Below are positions 1 through 5,427 of a stretch of DNA of 6,060 nucleotides, one piece after another. Position numbers and translations under genes: made by a program. The notes below the pieces were generated by a model that worked only from the letters and a program-made list of their open reading frames with translations, was not told where the DNA came from and ran no database searches. Numbering within the stretch: the stretch's first letter is position 1; each line of letters begins with the position of its first letter. Source of the stretch: UKL13-2 sp031394335 (GTDB lineage: Bacteria > Pseudomonadota > Gammaproteobacteria > Burkholderiales > Usitatibacteraceae); assembly GCA_031394335.1 (NCBI GenBank), contig JANMXS010000280.1:1-6060 (forward strand), written 5' to 3'.

Positions 1-183
1 ATCGTCGGCTTGCGCGCGGTCGCAGGGGATGCCGGCACAAAGCTGGATGCCCGCGTCGCCACCTTCCTGGTGCGGAAAAGTTATGTGGCCGCCGTGGCGG
101 CCACGCCGGGGCGCTTCGCGATCAGCGACAAGGGCCGCGAATGTCTTGCCGACATTGATTCCAGCGCTAAAAATAAATCCTGA
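1..183 (+). CDS. C-terminal fragment of an unidentified protein, possibly ending in a winged-helix domain
   Basis: Frame 1 is open from the left edge of the window to the TGA at 181-183, giving the last 60 residues of a protein whose start lies outside. I do not recognise the family. The stretch around residues 26-52 (a hydrophobic segment, then TPGRFAISDKGRECLADID) has the look of the strand-turn-strand end of a winged-helix domain, where 'R-F-x-I-S/T-x-K-G-R-E-x-L' endings are common, but this is only a resemblance. The last eight residues (DSSAKNKS) are polar and probably disordered. The gene converges on polA: the two stop codons are 5 bp apart, leaving no room for a terminator between them. 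The GC-rich codon choice matches the neighbours. That the frame is coding rests on its openness, protein-like composition and clean junction with polA. Confidence 0.6.
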   Translation: MVGLRAVAGDAGTKLDARVATFLVRKSYVAAVAATPGRFAISDKGRECLADIDSSAKNKS

Positions 184-188
184 CAGGC

Positions 189-3017
189 TTAGTGCGCCTC
201 TTCCCAATTCATCCCCACCCCCGGCTCGGCCACCAGCGGCACATCCAGCTTGGCCACACTGGTCATCAGCGCCGGAATTTCCCGCTTAACGCGCTCCAGC
301 TCTGAGTCCGGCACTTCCAGCACCAGTTCGTCGTGCACCTGCATGATGAGTTTGGTGGCGAGCTGTTCTTTCTCCAGCCAGCCTTGCACCGCGATCATGG
401 CGAGCTTGATCAGGTCGGCGGCGGTGCCCTGCATGGGCGCGTTGATGGCGGCGCGTTCAGCGCCCTGGCGGCGCGCCTGGTTGCCGGAACGGATATCGGG
501 CAGCCACAAACGGCGGCCGAATACGGTTTCCACATAGCCACGGTCATGGGCTTCGGCGCGGGTGCGTTCCATGTATTGCTTCACGCCGGGATAGCGGGCG
601 AAGTAGCGGTCGATATACGCGGCGGCGGCGCTGCGCTCGATACCCAAATTGCCGGCGAGGCCGAACGCGCTCATGCCGTAGATCAAACCGAAGTTGATGA
701 CCTTGGCATAGCGGCGTTGCTCGCTCGATACCTGCTCGCGATCGACGCCGAATACTTCCGCTGCAGTCGCGCGATGCACATCCTCACCTTCAGCAAAGGC
801 CTTCAACAAACCGGCATCGCCAGATAGGTGCGCCATGATGCGCAACTCAATTTGCGAATAGTCGGCCGAGACAATTTTGCTGCCCGGCGGCGCAATAAAG
901 GCTTCGCGGATGCGACGCCCTTCGGCGGTGCGCACCGGAATGTTTTGCAAATTGGGATCATTCGATGACAAACGTCCGGTCACCGCCACCGCCTGCGCGT
1001 AGTTGGTATGCACGCGACCGGTACGCGCATTGACCATTTTCGGCAGCTTGTCGGTATAGGTGCTTTTGAGTTTCGACACGCTGCGATATTCAAGAATGAT
1101 TTTGGGTAGCGGGTAATCGAGCGCCAATTTTTCCAGCGTTTCTTCATCGGTCGAAGGCGCGCCGCCGGGCGTCTTTTTCAGGGGCTTGATGCCCTTCTTG
1201 TCGAACAGGATTTCGGCCAGTTGTTTGGGTGAACCGAGATTGAAGGGCTGCCCCGCTTCTTCATGTGCGCGGGCTTCGAGTGCGAGCATTTTTTTACCCA
1301 GCTCGCCGCTTTGCCTGTCGAGCAGGGCGCCGTCGATCAGCACGCCATTGCGCTCGATGGTGAGCAGCACATGGGTGGTCGGCATTTCGATGTCGGCGTA
1401 AACGCGATTGAGCTGCGCGTCTTCTGCAATCTGCGGATAGAGTGCGTTGTGGAGTTGCAGGGTGACGTCGGAATCTTCGGCGGAATAGGTGGTGGCGGTT
1501 TCGATCGACACCTGATCGAAACCGATTTGCGAGGCGCCCTTGCCGGCGACCTCTTCGTAGGCGATGGTCTTGGCGGCCAGGTGACGGGTAGCCAGCGATT
1601 CCATATCGTGGCGCTGATGGCTCTCCAGTACATAGCTTTGCAGCAGGGTGTCGTGCACATAGCCCTGTACCTGAATGCCGTGGTTGGCAAAAACATGAAG
1701 ATCGTATTTGATGTTCTGACCGAGCTTTCGTTTGCGCGGGTCTTCCAGCCAGGGACGCATTTTGCCGATGGCGAAATCGAAATCCAGCTGATCGGGCGCG
1801 CCGGGGTAAATGTGGCGCAGCGGCATATAGGCGGCGTGGCCGGCCTCGCAGGAAAACGACAGGCCGACGATCTGTGCGGTCAGCGGGTCGAGACTGGTGG
1901 TTTCGGTATCGATGGCAGAGAGTTCAGCGGCGTCAAGTTTGAGCAGCCACTGGTCGAGCTGCGCTTCGGTCAGCACGCATTCGTAATTGCGGGTGTTGAT
2001 GAATTCGGTTTGCTTCGTTGCCACTTCGCCGGAGGACCAGCGGCTGGCGGTGGCATCTTTGTCGGCCTGCTTGAACACGGCATCGCCTTCACTCGCGCTG
2101 GCAGATGCAACATCGCGGCCCTTGCCCAAGGCTGCGCGCATGCCCTTGAAACCGAATTGCTCGTACAACTGATCGAGCTTGCCGGTATCGGGCGCCTGGT
2201 AGGCAAGCGCATCGAAATCAAATGGCAGCGGCACATCGCATTTCACCGTCACCAGCGCGCGACCGGTGGGCAGCCACTCGAGCGCCTTGCGCAAATTGTC
2301 GCCGACCACGCCCTTGATATTGTCGGCGTTGGCGATCACGCCGTCGAGAGAACCGTACTCGGCGATCCATTTCGCCGCCGTTTTGGGGCCGACTTTTTCC
2401 ACGCCGGGAACGTTATCGACGGTATCGCCCATCAAGGCCAGATAATCGACGATGCGCTCCGGCGGCACGCCGAATTTCTCCTTCACGCCAGTCACATCGA
2501 GACGCTCGTTGGACATGGTGTTGACCAGGGTGACGTTGTCGTTGACCAGTTGCGCCAGGTCCTTGTCGCCGGTGGAGACCATGGTTTTCACCCCGCGTGC
2601 GCTGGCATGCACCGCCAGCGTGCCGATCACATCGTCGGCCTCCATGCCGTCAACCACCACGCAGGGCCAGCCCAGCGCCTCGATGGTTTCACGCATCGGC
2701 GCCAGTTGCAACACCAGGTCTTCGGGCATCGCCGAGCGCGTCGCCTTGTATTCCTTGTAGATTTCATCGCGAAACGTCGGCCCTTTGGGGTCAAACACGC
2801 AGGCGCTATAATCGTGAGGGTGCTCATCGCGAAGTCGCTTGAGCATGCTGGCCACACCAAAAATGGCGCCGGTGGGAAGTCCCGCCGGGCTGCGCAGATC
2901 GGGCATGGCATGGAACGCCCGGTAGAAATAGCTGGAAATATCGACGAGCAGCAAGTGTTTGGGCTGCGTGGCAGCGTGGTCGCTATCGGCATTGCTGGCG
3001 TTGGACAAAAGGCTCAT
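189..3017 (-). CDS. polA: DNA polymerase I (5' nuclease, 3'-5' proofreading exonuclease, family A polymerase)
   Basis: A 942-residue protein, 14 longer than the 928 of E. coli Pol I; it removes RNA primers, fills gaps and does repair synthesis. The 5' nuclease/FEN domain spans about residues 20-295, with acidic residues D26, D76, E126, D128, D129, D151, D153 and the helix-3-turn-helix region near D198/D201. A low-complexity linker rich in A, S and D covers about 300-335. The proofreading domain (about 340-530) keeps all DEDDy residues: D370 and E372 in DTE, D439 in NIKYD, Y511 and D515 in YSAED. The polymerase domain has motif A with D719 and E724, the O-helix with R768, K772, F776 and Y780, and motif C VHDE with D896 and E897. 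Residues align to E. coli with a steady offset of 13-15, so the gene looks intact. The extra N-terminal residues come from the only plausible start, the ATG at 3017; no clear Shine-Dalgarno precedes it. One oddity: the usual VDG(S/N) at the first metal ligand reads VDIS (I27). Confidence 0.98.
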   Translation of the reverse strand: MSLLSNASNADSDHAATQPKHLLLVDISSYFYRAFHAMPDLRSPAGLPTGAIFGVASMLKRLRDEHPHDYSACVFDPKGPTFRDEIYKEYKATRSAMPEDLVLQLAPMRETIEALGWPCVVVDGMEADDVIGTLAVHASARGVKTMVSTGDKDLAQLVNDNVTLVNTMSNERLDVTGVKEKFGVPPERIVDYLALMGDTVDNVPGVEKVGPKTAAKWIAEYGSLDGVIANADNIKGVVGDNLRKALEWLPTGRALVTVKCDVPLPFDFDALAYQAPDTGKLDQLYEQFGFKGMRAALGKGRDVASASASEGDAVFKQADKDATASRWSSGEVATKQTEFINTRNYECVLTEAQLDQWLLKLDAAELSAIDTETTSLDPLTAQIVGLSFSCEAGHAAYMPLRHIYPGAPDQLDFDFAIGKMRPWLEDPRKRKLGQNIKYDLHVFANHGIQVQGYVHDTLLQSYVLESHQRHDMESLATRHLAAKTIAYEEVAGKGASQIGFDQVSIETATTYSAEDSDVTLQLHNALYPQIAEDAQLNRVYADIEMPTTHVLLTIERNGVLIDGALLDRQSGELGKKMLALEARAHEEAGQPFNLGSPKQLAEILFDKKGIKPLKKTPGGAPSTDEETLEKLALDYPLPKIILEYRSVSKLKSTYTDKLPKMVNARTGRVHTNYAQAVAVTGRLSSNDPNLQNIPVRTAEGRRIREAFIAPPGSKIVSADYSQIELRIMAHLSGDAGLLKAFAEGEDVHRATAAEVFGVDREQVSSEQRRYAKVINFGLIYGMSAFGLAGNLGIERSAAAAYIDRYFARYPGVKQYMERTRAEAHDRGYVETVFGRRLWLPDIRSGNQARRQGAERAAINAPMQGTAADLIKLAMIAVQGWLEKEQLATKLIMQVHDELVLEVPDSELERVKREIPALMTSVAKLDVPLVAEPGVGMNWEEAH

Positions 3018-3018
3018 T

Positions 3019-3023
3019 GGAGA
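3019..3023 (+). promoter_or_regulatory. Shine-Dalgarno GGAGA deciding the TTG start of the LOG gene
   Basis: GGAGA lies 8 nt upstream of the TTG at 3032, a good spacing, and favours that start over the TTG at 3017. The site sits in the 14-bp gap between the divergent starts of polA and the LOG gene, so there is no space here for promoters. Each gene's promoter must overlap the other's coding sequence. Confidence 0.6.
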
Positions 3024-3031
3024 ACTTTATT

Positions 3032-3778
3032 TTGGAACCAAAAAACAGAAATTCAGCGGCGAAGATTCCGAAGCGCGCTGACCCGGAATTGATGTTTCAG
3101 TCGCTGACGGCGGCACGCGAATCGTGGTGGATGTTCAACATTATCGCCGAAATGGTTTCGGCGACCGACAAGCTGGAAAACATCGGGCCCTCGGTCGCGA
3201 TCTTCGGCAGCGCGCGGCTGAAAGAAAACAACCCCTACTATTCGCTCACCGAGACGATTGCGCGCAAATTGTCCGACGCCGGCTTCGGCGTGCTCTCCGG
3301 TGGCGGGCCCGGCATCATGGAAGCCGCCAACAAAGGCGCGATCGCCGGCAAAAGTCCCAGTGTGGGACTCAATATCCTGCTGCCGTTCGAGCAGGGTGGT
3401 AACGGCTTTCAGGATGTGTCGATGTCGTTCCAGCATTTTTTTGCGCGCAAGACCATGTTTGTAAAGCATGCTGCCGCCTATGTGGTGATGCCGGGCGGCT
3501 TCGGCACGCTCGATGAACTATCGGAAGCGCTGACGCTCATACAAACCGGCAAGATTCGCCGCATTCCGATCGTGCTGGTCGGCAGCCAATTCTGGGCGGG
3601 CCTGGTCGAGTGGCTCAAAACCACCATGCTCACCGAAGGCGTGATCAGCGCCAACGATCTGGATCTGTTCAAGATCACCGACGATCCGCAAACCGCTGTC
3701 GATATTATTTTTGAGCATTACGCGACGCGCAGCATCATGCCTTCGCCGGACGAGAAGGCCCTGGAAATGTCGTTGTAA
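3032..3778 (+). CDS. LOG-family (TIGR00730) Rossmann-fold nucleotide 5'-monophosphate phosphoribohydrolase
   Basis: A cytosolic protein of 248 residues from the preferred TTG start. LOG-family enzymes cleave the N-glycosidic bond of nucleoside 5'-monophosphates, releasing base and ribose 5-phosphate; plant and some bacterial members activate cytokinins. Visible motifs, numbered from the TTG at 3032: a WWMFNIIAEMV helix near 32-42, the Rossmann strand VAIFGSAR (55-62), the glycine loop SGGGPGIMEAANKGA (89-103), ARK with R139, and the family signature PGGFGTLDE (154-162), which holds the catalytic glutamate E162. R139 and E162 match the arginine-glutamate pair of LOG enzymes. Start choice: TTG 3032 has GGAGA at 3019-3023 with an 8-nt spacer. 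An upstream in-frame TTG at 3017 would add five residues but has only AAAAGG at a 4-nt spacing, and an ATG at 3092 would lose N-terminal residues. The gene diverges from polA. Its stop overlaps the next gene's ribosome binding site. The true substrate is not known from sequence. Confidence 0.93.
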   Translation: MEPKNRNSAAKIPKRADPELMFQSLTAARESWWMFNIIAEMVSATDKLENIGPSVAIFGSARLKENNPYYSLTETIARKLSDAGFGVLSGGGPGIMEAANKGAIAGKSPSVGLNILLPFEQGGNGFQDVSMSFQHFFARKTMFVKHAAAYVVMPGGFGTLDELSEALTLIQTGKIRRIPIVLVGSQFWAGLVEWLKTTMLTEGVISANDLDLFKITDDPQTAVDIIFEHYATRSIMPSPDEKALEMSL

Positions 3779-3782
3779 GGAG
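3777..3782 (+). promoter_or_regulatory. Strong Shine-Dalgarno AAGGAG of the DUF2782 gene, overlapping the LOG stop codon
   Basis: AAGGAG precedes the ATG at 3789 with a 6-nt spacer. Its first two bases are the last two of the LOG TAA stop (3776-3778). Ribosomes finishing the LOG gene would stop on this site, so translational coupling and co-transcription are likely. It is the clearest ribosome binding site in the window. Confidence 0.8.
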
Positions 3783-3788
3783 CCATAT

Positions 3789-4148
3789 ATGAAAAAAATT
3801 ACCTGTCTGCTGATGCTTATGTTGTCGTTTGCCGCCACCCTGCCCGCCTTTGCCCAATCGAAGGAGCACCCCAAGCCCAAGGACCTGCAGTCGGTGGAGG
3901 CGCCCCCACCCCCGCCGAAAGTAACAGAAGACCTGTCGCTGGAAGGCAAGGTCACCATCGTCAAGAGGGGTACCGACACCGTCGAGGAATACCGCCTCAA
4001 CGGCCGGCTGTACAAGATGCGCGTGGTGCCTGCCAATGGACCGGCGTATTTCCTGGTCGACCCGAAGGGCGACGGCAATTTCGCGCGCGTGGACGGCCCT
4101 GCACCGACAATAGCGGTGCCGACCTGGGTGCTGCTCGAATGGAAGTAA
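3789..4148 (+). CDS. Secreted DUF2782 family protein
   Basis: A 119-residue protein of unknown function. The N-terminus is a classic Sec signal peptide: basic MKK, a hydrophobic core over about residues 4-18, and an AFA cleavage site with cutting expected after A22. The mature protein of about 97 residues should be periplasmic. It begins with a charged, proline-rich linker containing five consecutive prolines (39-43). This is followed by a compact domain with VEEYRLNGRLYKMRV at 65-79 and GPAYFLVD at 84-91, the pattern I associate with DUF2782, and the end TWVLLEWK. The ATG at 3789 is chosen over longer readings because it has the AAGGAG site at a 6-nt spacer and starts the signal peptide exactly. 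It probably shares an operon with the LOG gene. In betaproteobacteria such genes often sit near polA and thrB (recalled), as here. No enzymatic motif is visible, so a structural or binding role is as likely as any. Confidence 0.88.
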   Translation: MKKITCLLMLMLSFAATLPAFAQSKEHPKPKDLQSVEAPPPPPKVTEDLSLEGKVTIVKRGTDTVEEYRLNGRLYKMRVVPANGPAYFLVDPKGDGNFARVDGPAPTIAVPTWVLLEWK

Positions 4149-4150
4149 GC

Positions 4151-4161
4151 AAGCTTGGCCC
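4151..4161 (+). repeat. Left copy of an imperfect 11-bp target-site duplication
   Basis: AAGCTTGGCCC directly abuts the left terminal inverted repeat of the element. The matching copy, AAGCCTGGCTC at 4329-4339, directly abuts the right one. They agree at 9 of 11 positions and both differences are C/T transitions, as expected if an original duplication has decayed. Confidence 0.6.
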
Positions 4162-4194
4162 CAATGGCACTACCTTAAGCAGGCTGGATCCGGC

Positions 4195-4285
4195 GGTAGC
4201 CTGGAAGGCGCGCAGCGGATTCCGGGAAATTGGCGTTAGCAATGTGCGGCGACCCCGGAATACGCTGCGCGCCTTCCGGGCTACC
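4195..4285. repeat. REP/BIME-like palindrome: two 32-bp inverted arms around a 27-nt loop
   Basis: Arm 4195-4226 and arm 4254-4285 are reverse complements at 30 of 32 positions, separated by 27 nt. Each arm is also a small hairpin by itself. The left arm pairs CCTGGAA (4200-4206) with TTCCGGG (4220-4226), with one mismatch, and the right arm pairs CCCGGAA (4254-4260) with TTCCGGG (4274-4280) perfectly, over 13-nt loops rich in GCGC. This is the architecture of bacterial interspersed mosaic elements. The GTAGCC...GGAA...GCGCAGCG...TTCCGGG pattern resembles interspersed palindromes common in proteobacterial genomes (recalled). As RNA, the whole unit could fold into one long stem or two short ones. 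It lacks a U-tract, so it is not a typical intrinsic terminator. Confidence 0.8.
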
Positions 4286-4297
4286 GGACTCGTCCGG
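4284..4297. repeat. Extra short perfect hairpin CCGGAC-TC-GTCCGG
   Basis: A perfect 6-bp stem with a 2-nt loop overlaps the outer end of the right REP-like arm inside the mobile element. The same position on the left side (about 4184-4194, containing GGATCCGG) looks like a shortened or decayed counterpart. The segment between TIR and arm is 24 nt on the right against 14 nt on the left. Confidence 0.45.
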
Positions 4298-4328
4298 CTA
4301 CGGTTTTGCGCTTAAGGTGGCGCCATTG

Positions 4329-4339
4329 AAGCCTGGCTC
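4329..4339 (+). repeat. Right copy of the imperfect 11-bp target-site duplication
   Basis: AAGCCTGGCTC begins at the base after the right terminal inverted repeat and matches the left copy at 9 of 11 positions. The remaining 54 nt before thrB (4340-4393) hold no convincing promoter pair. An isolated TACATT at 4342-4347 resembles a -10 box but lacks a well-spaced -35. Confidence 0.6.
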
Positions 4340-4393
4340 GATACATTTCCCGCGCTTGCGTCTCACCGGTGGCGAGCAGACCGTGAGCGGCAT

Positions 4394-5368
4394 GTGAGTG
4401 TTTTTACGCCGGTAACTGTTGAAGAAGCGCGTGCATTCGTCGCCCCGTACAAGGTTGGCGACATCATCGATTTCCAGAATATCGCGGCCGGTGTCGAGAA
4501 CTCGAATTTCTTCGTCACCACCACGCGCGGCCGTTATGTGCTGACGATTTTTGAAAAGATCCCGCGCCAGGATCTCGATTTCTATATGGGCCTGATGACG
4601 CACCTGCACCAGGCGGACGTTGCCTGCGCGGCGCCGTTGCGTCCCGAAGATGGCAAGGTGATTCGCGAACTGAAGGGCAAGCCGGCAGCTCTGGTCACCC
4701 GGCTCGCGGGCAACGACCTCGCCCACCCCGCGCCAGCCGATTGCCGCGCGGTAGGCATCGCCCTCGCGCGCATGCACGCAGCGGCGCAGGATTTTTCTCT
4801 CGCCATGCCCAACTGGCGCGGCCTCGGCTGGTGGCGCCGCTATGCCGCCGATCTGGCTACACATTTGAGCAATGCCGAAAACAGCCTGCTCAATGATGAG
4901 CTCGCCCATCAGGCGGGCTTTGACGAGCTCGATCTGCCGCGCGGCGTGATCCACGGCGATCTGTTTCGCGACAATATCCTGTGGGACGACCATGGCGATG
5001 CGCATACGCCGCAAATGATCGATTTCTATTTCGCCTGCAACGAACAACTACTGTTCGATGTGGCGGTCACCGTGAACGATTGGTGCCTGGATTTCGCCGC
5101 CTACCCGGCCGCCGCGCTCAGTGCTGCCAATGCGCGCGCATTGTTGTCGGGTTATGCCAGTACGCGACGGTTTACGCCGGCTGAACGCATGGCCTGGCCG
5201 CAGATGCTGCGCGCAGCCGCGCTACGTACCTGGCTGGGGCGCCTGGGTTATCATCACTTCCCGCGCGATTCCGAACTGACCCATCCCAAGGACCATGCGT
5301 TCGCGCAGCGCCTGCTGCAGGGGCATCGCTCACACCAACAAGAGAACCTTGCCCTGTTGCCGGATTGA
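4394..5368 (+). CDS. thrB: Homoserine kinase, aminoglycoside phosphotransferase (APH) fold type
   Basis: A 324-residue cytosolic enzyme that phosphorylates L-homoserine with ATP to O-phospho-L-homoserine, the step before threonine synthase. It belongs to the APH/choline-kinase-like ThrB type found in many beta- and gammaproteobacteria, not the GHMP-kinase type of E. coli. The start MSVFTPVT and the AGVENSNFFV loop (32-41) followed by GRYVLTIFE (46-54) are typical of the N-lobe. The catalytic loop is HGDLFRDN (187-194) with D189 as the predicted base and N194 as a metal ligand, and the second metal site is MIDFYF with D210. The C-terminal HPKDH segment at 297-301 also fits the family. The GTG at 4394 is preferred because it gives the family N-terminus; only a weak GAG (4385-4387) precedes it. 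An ATG at 4392 overlaps it but is followed at once by TGA. The gene lies 65 bp downstream of the MITE-like element, so its promoter may have been moved or supplied by that insertion. Confidence 0.95.
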   Translation: MSVFTPVTVEEARAFVAPYKVGDIIDFQNIAAGVENSNFFVTTTRGRYVLTIFEKIPRQDLDFYMGLMTHLHQADVACAAPLRPEDGKVIRELKGKPAALVTRLAGNDLAHPAPADCRAVGIALARMHAAAQDFSLAMPNWRGLGWWRRYAADLATHLSNAENSLLNDELAHQAGFDELDLPRGVIHGDLFRDNILWDDHGDAHTPQMIDFYFACNEQLLFDVAVTVNDWCLDFAAYPAAALSAANARALLSGYASTRRFTPAERMAWPQMLRAAALRTWLGRLGYHHFPRDSELTHPKDHAFAQRLLQGHRSHQQENLALLPD

Positions 5369-5427
5369 CCGGTGACAGCGGCGGCGATTTCCAATCTGGC
5401 CGTATTCAACTTTTTTCCCAACATTTC

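Larger units (their letters stand above)
4162..4328. mobile_element. MITE-like non-autonomous element with 19-bp terminal inverted repeats
   Basis: This 167-bp element fills most of the gap between the DUF2782 gene and thrB. Its ends are CAATGGCACTACCTTAAGC (4162-4180) and GCTTAAGGTGGCGCCATTG (4310-4328). The reverse complement of the second matches the first at 17 of 19 positions. The ends are flanked by an imperfect 11-bp direct repeat. It has no coding capacity for a transposase, so it would have been moved in trans. The CTTAAG in the ends and the long duplication recall IS4-family elements such as the IS231 group; that comparison is from memory and is only a suggestion. The interior carries a pair of inverted REP-like hairpins (4195-4285). 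Effects on neighbours are inferred: it probably separates the LOG/DUF2782 transcript from thrB and could terminate or stabilise RNA ends. The two TIR and two duplication mismatches suggest that it is not very recent. Confidence 0.68.

Noticed and set aside
3001..3030. Possible promoter for the LOG gene: TTGGAC (3001-3006) and CTTTAT (3025-3030)
   Set aside because: The -10 matches only half of the consensus and transcription would start after the TTG start codon, so it cannot serve the gene as annotated.
1263..3092. A 609-codon open frame on the plus strand antisense to polA
   Set aside because: It is fully opposite a polA with all family motifs intact. Long antisense frames are common in GC-rich genes, and its translation (H/V/G/R-rich, no recognisable domain) looks like a shadow.
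3711..3788. An upstream extension of the DUF2782 gene (start at 3711)
   Set aside because: It overlaps the end of the LOG gene and would bury the clear signal peptide, which begins exactly at the ATG at 3789 behind an AAGGAG site.
4195..4285. The long palindrome as a rho-independent terminator
   Set aside because: The stems are GC-rich but no run of T follows either arm. A role in RNA 3'-end protection or processing is possible, but a classic terminator is not supported.
4392..4397. ATG at 4392 as the thrB start
   Set aside because: It is followed immediately by TGA; the overlapping GTG at 4394 opens the homoserine kinase frame with the expected N-terminus.
4298..5047. A 249-codon minus-strand frame opposite thrB
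   Set aside because: It lies antisense to a clear homoserine kinase, ends inside the MITE-like element and shows no family motif.
5369..5427. Promoter, terminator or small gene in the 59-bp gap before the membrane protein gene
   Set aside because: I see no -35/-10 pair, hairpin with T-tract or ribosome binding site; the gap is simply T/C-rich near its end.
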